In this document: piece by piece, positions 1 to 11,404 of the stretch
How the letters are laid out: each line of letters begins with the position of its first letter
Position numbering within the stretch: position 1 is the first letter of the stretch
DNA from: Litoditis marina
Lineage: Eukaryota > Nematoda > Chromadorea > Rhabditida > Rhabditidae
Length of the DNA: 64,000 nucleotides
Assembly (NCBI GenBank): GCA_964036275.1
Contig: OZ038436.1
Coordinates: 5,736,936 to 5,800,935, forward strand
Direction of reading: 5' to 3'
Translations under genes and position numbers: made by a program
Notes under the pieces: model-generated
The model's database searches: none
The model's input: the letters and a program-made list of their open reading frames with translations, nothing else
Told to the model about the DNA's origin: nothing

Positions 1-452
1 GAGCTTCCTCAAATCTATTTGTTATGAGCAAATTCTCAGCAGTGGTTTGTATGGAAAAAAATCAAATTTTATACTATACAACCACGAATTTTTGCAAATC
101 TACTAACGCTTGGAGGGGTATACTTACAAAAAAAGAGTTTTGCGACGATTAGTTAATTCTCACCCAATTATATGATAATAAAAACACTAATAAATTTGAG
201 AATTGATTCAATGGCTTTTTTACAACCTTTAAACTAAGTAATGTTGTTGTTCACGATCCCTTTTCTGCTGTTTTTCATCATGCGAAGTACATTTGTTACG
301 ACATGTGAGCGAACTAACTTCCAGAATTACATTTCATACCCACGCTACAGAAGTACACTTGAGCAATTGCACAATATCGCGAAACACGTTAAACACAGCA
401 GAAATCAGAAGCGTGCAACGACAAAGTGCACGCCTCAACTTTACGTGACCAC

Positions 453-571
453 ATTCATAGTCCGGCGGATCCAGAATGGAATCCACGTCGATTTTCTCCA
501 GAATATCTTCGTCAAAATAGAAGCGGAAAAGCGTCAAATCACTTCGCGCAGTCGACAAAATCAACGAGAAA
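453..571 (-). pseudogene. Damaged internal exon (copy A)
   Basis: This has the same structure as 15863-15981, with the same 56-base deletion and the same adjoining repeat. The lesion therefore predates the A/B duplication. Any 3' exons would lie to the left of the window. Confidence 0.5.
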
Positions 572-750
572 CTAATATAATATTTAATTACAATAAAACA
601 AAAACTAATTGAATTGCAAATTGTAGTGTATAAAATGGCTTCTGGTACGTTATTTTGTGTTTATTCTGGGCGTTTTTCAGCCCGAGTGACGGGAAAATGG
701 TTATTCTACGCATCCTACAGGAGAACAAACGTATCTTCTCGGTCAAGCGT

Positions 751-780
751 CTATATAAAGGGGCATTGAAACATCGAGAT
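751..780 (-). promoter_or_regulatory. GTTTCA/TATATA cassette (copy A)
   Basis: On the minus strand this reads CGATGTTTCAATGCC followed by CCTTTATATAG. The same 30 bases occur at 16161-16190 and, in otherwise diverged sequence, at 26023-26052. Either it is a functional promoter-like element or the reverse strand uses TATATAAAGGGGC as a TATA box. Confidence 0.35.
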
Positions 781-1288
781 GGTGTAAGTAACAGTTTGAA
801 CGACCACTGAAAACCGCTTGATCACTAGAACTTTAACCTGGCAACTCAAAACAAACTACCAGAGTTCTTTTTTTATCTTCCACAACAATATATTGATTTC
901 AACTACGAAAATACAAATACCTTGTGACATTAGATTAAACTTTTTGATCTAGAACAGAAACTGAATTCCACTTGTACATTTTTTTTTAAATTTGCCCCAC
1001 CTTATGTAGTCATCAATCAATAAACAGTGGCTGTGAAACTATACAATGCTAATGCTTTAAATATCTGAATAATAATAACTTGAATCAATGATGAACTCAT
1101 CAACTACACGTAAATGACAAGTATTCCCATGTAATTGGAATACGTTAACCATCAACCGGAGAGGTTGTTTGATGTGCGCTGAGGTGTTTCACTCAGTCTA
1201 TTAATAAGAGAAACTGCACGATACTATAATAAAGAAACTACACGATACTATAATAAAATGTCCTGAAGTTTATCACATATAAACTAAC

Positions 1289-1360
1289 TTCTGACATGTT
1301 TGAAACAGACTAAAGTCGAGAAACACGTGTTGGCCTGGTTTCAAATCGAGGTTGTGCCAT
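1289..1360 (-). pseudogene. First-exon relic with premature stop (copy A)
   Basis: This copy of the candidate first exon has its ATG at 1360 and TAG at 1310-1312. The stop is shared with copy B, so it was present before the A/B duplication. Confidence 0.4.
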
Positions 1361-1369
1361 TCGTTTATA

Positions 1370-1597
1370 GTTCCGGTCATTCCTACTGATCCTTGGCAGC
1401 GTGCCAATGAATATTCCAGGCTATTTTTCACCATCCAGTAGTTTTCTAAATGACTGCAAGTTTCAGTTAGCGGATGTTCAGTTCCATAACAACACGTAAA
1501 TAATGAAATTAATTGGAAAACTTATGTCTGCTCTAATAAATAGTCATCCGAAAATCTTGGCAACATGCCAATGGGTCTCAGTGGGAATGAAACGAAC
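1370..1597. mobile_element. 228 bp foldback MITE with TA target duplication (copy A only)
   Basis: Terminal inverted repeats begin GTTCCGGTCATTCC on the left and end GGAATGAAACGAAC on the right. TA flanks both ends, and copy B has the empty site CGTTTATATATTTGG at 16773. A TA duplication is the hallmark of Tc1/mariner-type transposition. No transposase frame is present, so it is non-autonomous. Confidence 0.75.
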
Positions 1598-2634
1598 TAT
1601 ATTTGGAGTAGTTTCTGAAATACTAACAATCTTGAGAGTTTTGCTCTTGCCAACGCAGGCAGATACAGTATATTAGAACAACAATATGTAAAAGTTATTG
1701 AATTTGTAGAGTTTAAGTTAAATAACCAAGAGTCTCAAAAACATGTTATAATGAAAATATACTAATAGTTAAAAAAGACAGAAATTTTTTTTCCTATATT
1801 AATTTGAACGGCTAAATTGGATTGCATCGTTTCGCCGTCAAATCTCTATGTTTCTTTCGCTCACTGTTTCTGTATAAGAATAATAGTCGTGAGCCAGAGT
1901 TTACATCGAGTTCAAACTACAATTAACAAATGCTCATCTAGCAAAAATGTGCGCTGAATTGAATATTCCACGTCAGTTGGAGGGCTCCAATCGTATAACA
2001 CAGAGCTCTAACTGTAGGTCAATTCGTAGGAATTGTGTTTTTAAACTAACATTACGTGGTTAGGCCCACTTACAAAACTATGTGCAGGCTGCACATAAGG
2101 TTTATACCCTACCTAACGAATGGAAAAACAACTGTATTTAGTGAAATAGAGCATCATAACTGAAATTTCTGAGCGATGAGAGAATGAATGATTGCCCAAT
2201 TTATTCTTCAAATATGTACTCAACCGAAAAGAACTCATCTCGACTCAGAAGTTCCTTGACTTGTCTTGAATAGTTCAACAAAAAACCACTGTTGTAATAC
2301 GTTAGATAGATACGTAAAAACGACATAATTTATTTGAAGAATGCTGGTTCAAAATCGTGCATTCATGTCTGAAATAAAAGATTTGACATATTTCGTTTAA
2401 AATGGAACATAAGTAATGAAGTAGTTTGTTTTTTAACATACACATTAGCTTCTAGAAAAAAATAATCTCATACTATTACCGAGTTGCCCAATTTGCTTAG
2501 TTAATAACTGAATAGTGTACGCCGCCAGTAACTTCAATAATAAATAGGCGCGTTTAACTGTTTCACCTTGTGTACGTATACACAAGTTATACACATGTTG
2601 ACCCTGGTGTATTCTTCTCATTGCGTGCCATTAA

Positions 2635-3571
2635 GGCTTCGTTCATACTTTTTGCAGTTGCAGCTAGATGCAGCGTAAATCTTGTCGAAAATACGCGTAT
2701 TGATTTTCACGCCAATGCAGTCGACTGCAACTGCAAAAATACGCTGCAGTTGTGTTGGTCATACTTTTTTAAGCCAGCTGCAGCGTTTTTTACGCTGAAT
2801 TGAGCGTAATTTAAGCTGACTGCAGCGTAAATTGCAGTATTGACATGACCATACTGCACTGCAATGTAGTTACCCTTTTTATGAATTGTTTAGTCGTTTT
2901 CAATCTTTTTTCACTATTTTAGGCGTGCCATAATTAAAATCCAATATGTAGTAGCAGTTGACTAGGAGTTTATTAGTCTAAAAATAAAAAAAATCCTGTT
3001 GGCACCGGGCGCTGGCGCCAAATTTGATAAATTATCAGTTGTCGTCAATGAAATTGTGGTGAATTCTATATGTAACCGGGTTTTTTGGTAACCGTTTTTA
3101 CGGTTACTTCGATAATTAACCGGTCGGAAACCGAAAATGAAAAACCGGTTACCTGTTTTTATAACGCAAAATGTGGTCTTCACCGTTTGTTTGTACTGTA
3201 ACCGGATTTTAGTTTCAGGTTACCTACCGGTTACTTGTGAGGTAACCTGAAAGAAGGGTTACCAAAAACCGGTTAGTTTACCTAAAAAAAGGTTAGGTTA
3301 CCTAAAAACTTGGTTAGTTGTAGAATTGGCCTAAATCTGTTCAAGTTAAGATGTTGAACACTCCAATTTGAAATATAGATTCACTATTTCCGAATTGAAT
3401 TTTTGGATTATCTTGAATTCCGTTAGAAATTACGCTGGGTTGTTCATACTTTTACGCTGCGTAAAATTGCAGCTGCATCTGACTGCAGCGGCAATTTGCA
3501 GCAACTGTAAAAATGTTGCAAAGCGACCGCAATTGCAGCCAGATGCAGCGTAAAAAAGTATGAACGTAGCC
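2635..3571. mobile_element. 937 bp PIF/Harbinger-like non-autonomous element with nested insertions (copy A only)
   Basis: Terminal inverted repeats are GGCTTCGTTCATACTTTT and its reverse complement with one mismatch. The flanks are TAA on both sides, and copy B has a single TGA at this point (near 19144). A 3 bp TAA/TTA duplication and GGC ends are typical of PIF/Harbinger elements. Both ends carry repeated GCTGCAG/GCAGCG-rich segments. The centre contains a solo copy of the GGCGCC unit (about 2985-3055) and a GTAACC element (3058-3331). Confidence 0.65.
3058..3331. mobile_element. GTAACC-rich MITE, copy 1
   Basis: The left end is GGTGAATTCTATA and the right end TAGAATTGGCC, with an interior made of repeated GGTAACC/GGTTACC words in both orientations. 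It is nested in the larger element at 2635-3571. Confidence 0.7.
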
Positions 3572-4839
3572 TAAATGACTATTTTCATTGGAGTGAGACT
3601 TGCCATCATACATACTGTGCCTCTGTTATACGCGCTGAGGTTCAGGATGAGTGTATTCTTAAGACAGCCTATGAATACGATAAGGTCATTAATACTATAT
3701 AATGACCATACATACTTACTGTTATACGCGGTTCCACTGTGTATTTGTAATTTGATCCAGTTATATATTCGGGTCAAAATGGTTCAAATGAACAGTGCAT
3801 GTAAAAATTAGCTAACTTGCGTAGTCGAAATCAGAAGAGCAAGAGGGATAACTCAGAACCAACGTTAAAAAAAATAGAACTGAGAGCTACAACAAGGTAT
3901 TAAATGTTTATTGGTTCAACACAAAGTCATTGTTGTCATTGAATAATGCGAGTTCCAAACCGTAAAGTCATGCCTGATCGAAATACATATCAAAATTGTA
4001 ACAAGAAAAAAATGTTGGAATATGTTGAACATAAAATATGTTTTCAAATATAGAAACATCAATACATAAATTTACCTAATTTACCAATGCATTCCGCAAT
4101 TAGCGAACTGAATTCAGCAAGCGCATAATCGCGCGCAGCGCGAAGCGTTTTTGGTCCGTTGGTCCGGCTAATTTGTTTTTGGTCCGGCTAATGCGCGCCT
4201 CTGTTTTTTTAGTTTTTCCATAAAAAGGCTGAAATTTGCAAAACAGAATTTTTACGAACTTGGGAAGTTTTTACAGCATATTTGCAAGTTGTGCCCCAAA
4301 TTTTAACGAAATCGATCAAGTTCGGTCAATCGCGCACAGCGCGAAGCGCTGCGCGCGATTTGTTTTTGGTCCGGCTAATGCGCGCCTCCGTTTTTTTAGT
4401 TTTTTTTTTCATAAAAAGGCTGAAACTTGCAAAACAGAATTTTACAAACTTGGGAAGTTTTTAAAGCATATTTGCAAGTTGTGCCCCGAATTTTAAAAAA
4501 CGCTTCATCAAGAGCGCCAACTTCCGCCATGTGTGTGTGTGTGTACGCACACCTGGGAATTTTTTATGTGTGGACCGAATTGACTGAAATTTGGGACACG
4601 ATAGATATCCCACTCAAACTTTGGGGGCACAAACCTTCTTTCGAAAACAATTATTTTTCATCAAGTTATAGGTCTTTGAAAATGTCTCTGCGTCTCTTCA
4701 TTTCGTGCACTCTCTCGCCCTCTCTGTCGGGGTAAATCAAATTGCGTTATAACTCAGCTCAGTCCTAACCATTTCAAGTAAAATTTGAAGTATGATACCA
4801 CGACATATACTGACATAGATTTAGATGTAAGTCTTCTAC

Positions 4840-5660
4840 TGATGACGTCATCGAGGATTCTGGAGCTGGGATGACGTCATAATCGAAACAAGGTAAAATT
4901 CCCAGTTCAAGGGTTTCTACTCAACCGATTCTGTTGAAAATTGTGTAAGGGATGTAATATCTACTCAAACCCAGGCGGACCAAAAACAATTAGCGAAAAA
5001 ATTGTTTTAATCAAGGTTATAGACATTTTTCGGAAAGTGTCTGCGTCTCTTCATTTAGCACGCTCTCTCACTCTATCTCTGTCCGGTGGACAACTCAAAC
5101 TGTATTGTAACTTAGATTAACAATTACCGATTTGTCGGAAATTGAAATATGATGCCATCGTGACTCTTGTTTGAATATGAAGTATTCTATTTTTGACGTC
5201 CTTCAGGATTCTGGAGACCTGATGACGTCATTTTTGAAAAGTGCAAAGTTGACGTCACATATATTTTCAAATGATGGTAATATCTTAGAAAGGATGAATT
5301 AACGGTGGAACTCAATCTAAGAGTGACGTATTCTGGGATTCTGGAGACCAGATGACGTCATTTTTGGAAAGTGCAAATATGACGTCACATATATTTTCAA
5401 ATGCAGAAAATATGTTAAAAATGGTATATTAACGATGAAACTTTATCTAAATATGACTTTTTCTGAAATTCATAAGGCCAGAAGACGTCAACTTTAAAAA
5501 AATTGACGTGAAATATGTTTTCGAATGCTGAAAGTTTCTTAAAAATGGTCAATTCACGATGAAACTTCATTCAAACATGACGGAATCTGGGATTCTAAAG
5601 AGCATATAAAGTAAGTTTTTAGAACTGCAATGTTGACGTCATATTTTTTTCGAATGATGG
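4840..5660. repeat. TGACGTCA (CRE-like) repeat array
   Basis: Diverged units of roughly 130 bp each carry GATGACGTCAT or TTGACGTCACAT within TCTGGAGACC and TCTGGGATTCTGGAG contexts. The same family reappears inverted at 45560-45930 and as a fragment at 50990-51200. Confidence 0.7.
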
Positions 5661-5754
5661 TAATACTTGACAAGTGGTTCATTAAGAAAACAATTTTATT
5701 TGCACCGTACAGATCAAACCACATACCTACGGCATGTAAACAAAAAGAGAAAAA

Positions 5755-6284
5755 TTCATGAAAAAGTGGGGGCCCAACGACTGTGAGATTTGTCTTCTGC
5801 TGTGCGTCCCTTAGACAACCACTCTCAAATGGAGCAGCTACTGCTACAAAAACCGAAAAATAATAATATACTCAAGTATAACTGTTTACAAACATACAAA
5901 AGTCGTAAAATATTTCTTTCAAACCTGTAAACTAGAATCTACAAATCACAGATGTTAACTCAACGTAGTCAATTATAGAGTTTCTGGTTTTGTGCACAAT
6001 GGTTGGCATTTTTTGTCATTACTTCAATTCTAGGTGCTATAACGTTCGGCATATTATTCAACAGTTGTTCTCTATTTCGCAGCTGTGACTTGTAGATTCT
6101 AGTTTACAGGTTTGAAAAATATTTTATGACTTTTGTAGGTTTGAAATAAACAGTTATACTTGAGTATATTGGTATTTTTCGGTTTTTGTAGCAGTAGCTG
6201 CTCCATTTGAGAGTAGCTGTCTAAGGGGCGCACAGCAGAAGACAAATCTCACAGTCGTTGGGCACCCACTTTTTCATGAATTGC
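5755..6284. mobile_element. Palindromic element, copy 1 (arms about 200 bp)
   Basis: The left arm starts TTCATGAAAAAGTGGGGGCC and includes GCAGTAGCTG-type words. The right arm from about 6130 is its inverse and ends at CTTTTTCATGAATTGC. No coding capacity is seen. Confidence 0.8.
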
Positions 6285-6400
6285 AGTAAGAAATAGGCGC
6301 ATTCAGCTGTTTCGCTCCCATTACGTATACTCGTACACAGAATGCGTTTGATGTGTACTTGAATTATTGACGTTGTGAAGTTTTTCAATGTGGAACAATT
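6283..6400 (+). promoter_or_regulatory. CTGTTTCG / TTACGTATAC cassette
   Basis: This is a segment with AGGCGCATTCA, then CTGTTTCGCTCCC, then ATTACGTATACTC. Related segments lie at 2545-2600 and 19064-19110 (CTGTTTCA form), 7216-7335, 20215-20330 and 27190-27255. The core plus AT/TATA-like block recurs in different flanks. Confidence 0.35.
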
Positions 6401-7410
6401 TGCATCCCATGTAACCATATAAAAACCTCAAATACCAATTGTTTTGAAAACGTTTGAACAACAACGAAAAAGTGTATTACAGTGAACTGATGACTGATCA
6501 AGTGAAAAATACCGGCAAAAGATAACATGTTGGATCTTCAACAGCTTTCAAATCTTCTCTTGTTGACCCTGTAGAAATGTACTGACTAGGTGCTACATGC
6601 ATAATGGTACCACGTACCAAAAACCTGGCCAATAGTAAAGAGGCGAGGATTGACAAAAGTGTGAAAAATATTTATAATATGAACAGTTGCAGTTAGCAAT
6701 GTGAACCAACGAACCAAACATTTGCCACACCCTCGTCTCCTAACTCTCCTGGAAAACTCCCATTCATTCTGATTGCAAGTACGTGTATAGTTTGTTTCAC
6801 CGACTTATAACCCTCTACAGTAATCTGCTCAAACTGCGAGGTTAAAGTTTTGTAATTTGGCGTTTTTAGATTTTCTTGAAATTCTGATAGTGTCTTCTGC
6901 ACATTTACTAATACAAACTCAATGAGTTCCAAACCAAAATAATTAATTGTTCATCAGAAAAAGCCTATTGAATATTCGCCAGATTACTGTAGAAGGACAT
7001 CGATTAGTGAAACAAAGTATACTGTATCTTCGGCACGCTCTAAGACGATTTCCGCTCAATTTGGTTTTGAACCATCTTTTGTGGCGGTGTCGCCGAGAGA
7101 GGCGCAGATGAAAAAATCACCATGTTGTGAAAACAATAAATTCCCTGAAACATGACATAATCTAGTTTACCAATGTATTGTTACGTTAGCTCTCAATTGA
7201 ATAGGGTTAGCGCAAAATTGCAGTAAGAAACAGGCGCACTCGACTGTTTCGCTCCCATTACGTATACTCTTACACAGTATGCGTTTGATGGATACTTCAA
7301 ATACTTTGCGTTGTAAAGTTTTTTAATGTGGTACAATGTTTATAACATGTACCCATATGTACATGTTGTAAACATTGTATCCATATGAATCACCAATGGC
7401 AAGTTTCTTC

Positions 7411-7957
7411 CCGAACCAAAACCGAACCGATTCATCCCGAACCACTTGGTTCGGTAACAAACCGAACCGTTTGCATACTCAAACCGAACTAGGGTTGTTA
7501 ATCGAATTCGAAATTTCGAGTTTTCGAGTTTTCGAGTTTTGGGAAATTTCGAGTTTTCGAGTTTTCGAGTTTTGGGAAATTTCGAGTTTTCGAGTTTTCG
7601 AGTTTTGGGAAATTTCGAGTTTTCGAGTTTTGAAAAATTTCGAGTTTTCGAGTTTTGGGAAATTTCGAGTTTTCGAGTTTTCAGGTTTTGGGAAACTTCG
7701 AGTTTTCGAGTTTTCGAGTTTTCGAGTTTTGAGAAATTTCGAGTTTTCGAGTTTCGAGTTCGACTAAACTCGAAAATTTTCGAGTTTTTTCGAGTCGAGT
7801 CGAGTTTCGAGTTCGACTTTAACAACCCTAAACCGAACCCAACCCTAATAAACGTTACGCAGTCGACCAATTTCAGCATTAATTACATGAATTGGTTCGG
7901 TTCTAGAACGAACTAACTGGTTCGGGCAGAAAGGTTCGGTTTTGGTTCGGGAAGAGG
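7411..7957. mobile_element. GGTTCGG-rich foldback element carrying a nested hAT-like element
   Basis: Left arm words such as CCCGAACCAAAACCGAACC are mirrored by GGTTCGGTTTTGGTTCGGG on the right. The uninterrupted paralogue is at 20374-20592 and a diverged relative at 34934-35150. The nested element at 7490-7830 lies in its centre. Confidence 0.7.
7490..7830. mobile_element. hAT-like non-autonomous element, 341 bp, with 8 bp target duplication
   Basis: The ends are TAGGGTTGTTAA and TTAACAACCCTA. A perfect 8 bp duplication AACCGAAC lies at 7482-7489 and 7831-7838. Copy B has one diverged copy (AATCGAAC, 20451-20458) and no element. The interior is almost wholly tandem TCGAGTTT words with GGGAAATT breaks, which opens spurious frames on both strands. 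An 8 bp duplication is characteristic of hAT transposases; none is encoded here. Confidence 0.85.
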
Positions 7958-8090
7958 TACTACACCGATTTCACTAGTTTGAAATAGAAAACTAATGTTT
8001 TTTCTCTCGTTTCGACAACAAAAGGAGTGTAAAACATACGGATCACATTACATTCGAAAACTAAATAATGTGTTTTATGTTCAGATATGT

Positions 8091-8365
8091 GGCCAATTCT
8101 AAAACTAATTGGGTTTTTAGGTAACCTAACCCTTTCTTAGTAACCTCTGTTCAGGTTACCTTAGTAGGTAACCTGGAAGTAACCTAAAACTCAAATCCGG
8201 TCACCGTTCAAAGTAACGGTAAAAACCACACTTTGCGTTAGAAAAACAGGTAACCCGTTTTTCATTTTAGGTTACCATCCGGTTACCTACTGAGGTGACC
8301 TGAAAAAACAAGTTACCAAAAAAGGGTTAGGTTACCTAAAAACCCGGTTAGATATAGAATTCACC
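8091..8365. mobile_element. GTAACC-rich MITE, copy 2
   Basis: It starts GGCCAATTCTA and ends TAGAATTCACC, with multiple GGTTACC/GGTAACC words inside. CAGATATGT stands on both sides, but comparison with copy B suggests this may come from a flanking repeat rather than from target duplication. Confidence 0.7.
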
Positions 8366-8952
8366 CAGATATGTTGATGGAAAACATAACAATACAATAA
8401 CAAAAAGACTTTCATCTAAATAATTTTAAAGTAAATGTATTAGAAATATCAATACACTAACATCCGAGTTGCACAACGTTAGAAAATTGGACGTTTTACA
8501 AAAATGTAGGAGCTTCCTCAAAGCTATTTGTTATGAACAACTGTGCAGCAGAAAATGAATTATTTTAATTAATAAAATTATGTAACTTCTTACAACCACA
8601 AACGTTATCATTTATGTTATCACATACCCACGTTAGCTGGAGGGGATGCTAACCATGACGAGAATTTTGTAACGACTAATTCATTCAATACGTAATAATG
8701 TGAACACGATACATAAATGATAATTGTTCCAGCAATTTGAGAATCAGTTAAACATTTAGGGTACTGAAATGTACTGTTTTTTTTTTGTTCACGAACCATC
8801 CCGTTTCTGTTTTTCATCATTATAGAGTACTTCAAAGTGTAAGTTATTTTTGTTACGACATGTGAGCAAGATTTACATTAAGCACACAAGAGTGGTATAA
8901 GAGGAAAAAGTGAAAATTATGAGAGCTACAATTGAAAGTACAGTTTTCCCAA

Positions 8953-9118
8953 TTAAAAAGGTTCGTCCACGGTGAAAAGTTTATCCGCATCCGGAGGTTT
9001 CGTCTGTAGGTATATAAACATGGCCAGACCGAAGAGAACCGTGGAACACATAAAAATGACCGTCGCGTAGGCGTAGATCAAAAAGGTCATCGACCAATCA
9101 TGGTTCACTACATCGGTC
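8953..9118 (-). CDS. Last exon: single transmembrane helix and C-terminal tail (copy A)
   Basis: This is a 166-base exon behind a TAATTTTCAG acceptor with a TAA stop. It encodes the same transmembrane peptide as 21624-21789, including YAYATVIFMCS. Its would-be 5' exons (15863-15981 and 16698-16769) are damaged by a frameshift and a stop. The locus is therefore probably a pseudogene whose 3' exons have not yet decayed, unless another 5' end is used. Confidence 0.5.
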
Positions 9119-9366
9119 CTGAAAATTATCGATTTTTGGAGATATATAACATGGGATGGTTTTTTCTCATTTTTTCTGAATGTTTCAAAAAGATCAAGGA
9201 ACAACTGTGGAGGAAAAAACCAGTGACAACATGGATGAATCAGTTTTATTGCTCTTAACGTCTAGTAGTTCATCAGGCAGTTCTTCAAAAAATGAAATGT
9301 TTGAGCAATAATTGAATGAATTCTCAACTTCACTTGAATGTTTCAGCAACCCCTCTTATAACTGAC

Positions 9367-9530
9367 CACGAAACAGTTAGGAATTCCCGTGTACTCGTCT
9401 CATCCTCATCGTAGGGAGTTATCAGTTGAGGGTGCAGTTTGTGATCTTCTTTGCTCGATTCAGTGGTCGTTTTTATCCGGATGACGTCATCACCTGAACT
9501 TTGATCTTTCGATTTTTGATCTCTATCAGC
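9367..9530 (-). CDS. Internal exon of unrecognised gene (copy A)
   Basis: This is the copy A counterpart of the exon near 22211-22375. It runs from a GCGGTAG acceptor (phase 0) for 164 bases to a TG|GTCAGT donor (phase 2). The peptide is hydrophilic and includes ADRDQKSKDQ and HPQLITPYDEDE. The donor overlaps a short cassette reading TTATAAGAGG on this strand, so a regulatory reading of the same bases is possible. The next exon is 8953-9118. Confidence 0.45.
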
Positions 9531-9597
9531 CTACCGCAACCCATCGCCTAATGATCTCTTCTTACAAAGAAAGTAAAATATAATCTATCGAGGAACT

Positions 9598-9692
9598 TTA
9601 GAAAGAGATAGAGGGAGCGAGTGAGAGAGCGAAAGAAAGAGAGAAGAGAGAAAGAGAGTTAGACAGAGAGAAAGAAAGAGGGAGAGAGCGTT
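9598..9692 (+). repeat. GA-rich low-complexity tract (copy A)
   Basis: Irregular GAGAGA/AGAAAGAGAG purine tract; its paralogue is at 22440-22545. Confidence 0.85.
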
Positions 9693-10992
9693 CGTTCGAT
9701 TCAGAGTCAGACTGTTTGTATCTAGTTTAACTTCTTACTGAGTACAGCGCAACATGAAGTCTAAGCTTTTCTTCTGAACTGTTGTTTACTGGTTACCAAC
9801 TCGCCTATGACTAAATATCATGCACTCTTACATTTTTTTGAATTTTCAATTTCATCAAAAAATGTTGCTCACCGTAAGTTTTCTCTGTTGACAAATGCAC
9901 TAGCTCTGAAAAAAAGTTGTAATGAAACTTTTCAGAAAAAAGTTAATTATAATGTTTTTCCCATAGTAAATAATCCGATTGCTTTTCATTCACGAAGGAT
10001 GGCTTCCACCGCCTAGTGTTTGTCTCCGTCTTTCAAATTTCACATTTAAACTATAATTTACAATTTAGTTGTTTTTCCCCAGAATTTATGATGCACAACG
10101 AAAGTATTTGGTACTTCACCAAATTGAAGTTCTGAGAGAATGCGTAGAAAACAAGAAAAACAGTGAAAGTATCTACTTTTCTCATCAACTCTGTTATATT
10201 CTTATTTTACGCAACAAAAGTCCCGTCAAGGTGAAACAGGGGTATTATCACTCAAATGTTTCTGGCATACTATCAAAGCCAGAAGACACGTCACGCTGTA
10301 GTGCGTCCAATAAACTCAAACCCATTGTTATAAGAACATCATGTTTTTTTCAAGTTTTCAAGAATTAGAAATATTAGGTGATCTAGTTACATAGTTGTAT
10401 AAACTTTTTATCTATTTTCCTTTATTAGTGCATTGATACAAACACATTTGTATAATTTCCGAACTCCATATATCGCTTTTCCTTCGTTTTGAAATAAATA
10501 AAGGTAACCGCCATTTTCAAGATTCATCACTCAATTGTTTCTAGCGCACTATTAAAACCATTGAAGGATCGATCTTATTAATTTTTTTTTACAATACAAC
10601 ATTTTGTATTGAAGCACATCTATGTTTTTAAGATAAATTGAATTTAAAATTATGTTCATCTTTTCGCTTTTGTGTTTTACATCAATTTTTCATATATATT
10701 GTGCAACCCACCATTTTCAAGATTATCGGTGATGAGAATTCCGTGAATCAAGCAGCACGGAACATCTTGGGGAATTAGGATCTGAAAAAAAGTTGAAAGT
10801 TTCGAATTCCGTTCAACAGTTTTTGTTTAAAAGTTGCCATTCACTGACAATGCTCGAGTTAAAAAAGAGTCGAAACGAGAATATTCGAGTAATTCAGTTT
10901 TTGGAATGCGTGAAACAATTGATGAGATCTCGCCACCGGGATAACTTGCCAAATTGTGCCAGAAATGTACCGGGTGCCAACTATACTGTTAG

Positions 10993-11090
10993 TTAATTGC
11001 ACATTCACGTGAAACACGTTAAACACAGCAGAACTCAGAAACGTGCAATGACAAAGTGCATGATGCCTCATCAGAATAAAATAGAATAGA
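10993..11090 (+). repeat. GTTAAACACAGCAG interspersed repeat
   Basis: This segment of about 90 bp contains GTGAAACACGTTAAACACAG, then GTGCAATGACAAAGTGCA. Copies lie at 365-455, 15775-15865, 23838-23925, 28160-28250 and 32495-32590. Two of the copies abut damaged exons. Confidence 0.7.
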
Positions 11091-11404
11091 ATAGATTTAT
11101 TCGTGATTTAACACGTGACTTTTCACATTGTTAGGTGTGACACTCCGATTGGAGAAATGTAGAAAAATAAGATGATGGAAAAATAATAGAATAGAATAGG
11201 GTATAGTAGCCCTGTTACGCGCTCATAGTGATAGATGCAACTAGACAGTGTTGTACGATTGCACGGCGATTGTGCGATTGTACATGTTTTTGTCAGACAG
11301 TAGTGATTAGGAAAAACCTTCTGAGAAGACCTTGTTGTTGTATTGTAGATATCATTTGGGTGATTTATGCTTTGGTTGGGACTATATGATAATGAAAAAC
11401 CCTC

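Larger units (their letters stand above)
4098..6430. repeat. Block of dispersed repeats present in copy A only
   Basis: It holds two copies of a segment with GCGCAGCGCGAAGCGC palindromes and GGTCCGGCTAATGCGC (about 4120-4500). A run of TGACGTCA-bearing repeats follows (about 4840-5650), then a 530 bp palindrome at 5755-6284. In copy B the flanks are joined near 19630 without this block. The short frames inside (for example 4236-4496 and 4427-4735) are repeat sequence with no recognisable product. Confidence 0.6.

Noticed and set aside
241..612. 123-codon plus frame, also at 15651-16022
   Set aside because: It runs antisense through a damaged minus-strand exon and the GTTAAACACAGCAG repeat. 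Its length is kept only because the two copies are recent duplicates.
6693..6932. 79-codon minus frame, partly in a roughly 215 bp segment absent from copy B
   Set aside because: It has protein-like composition, but the segment is flanked by unrelated repeat and the other copy lacks it. It could be a captured exon or chance.
7340..7916. Three overlapping frames of 125-179 codons on both strands
   Set aside because: They are translations of the TCGAGTTT tandem repeat inside a hAT-like element. The low-complexity Lys/Arg/Asn or Phe/Glu/Ser pattern is a by-product of the 8-base unit.
8082..8374. Apparent 9 bp duplication CAGATATGT around a GTAACC element
   Set aside because: In copy B the right flank is a second copy of the left flank region, and other family members lack a 9 bp repeat. 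A deletion between flanking repeats in copy A explains it better.
10069..10368. 99-codon plus frame containing RIYDAQRKYLVLHQIEVLRE behind a TTTTTCCCCAG acceptor
   Set aside because: The peptide start looks protein-like and is kept at about 22925 in copy B, but the frame breaks there soon after the possible GTGAAA donor. No partner exon was found, so it is left out as a possible exon relic.
10793..10996. 67-codon frame identical in both duplication copies
   Set aside because: Identity is explained by the recent duplication, and the single silent difference is too little evidence. No acceptor-donor pair or neighbour exon was found.
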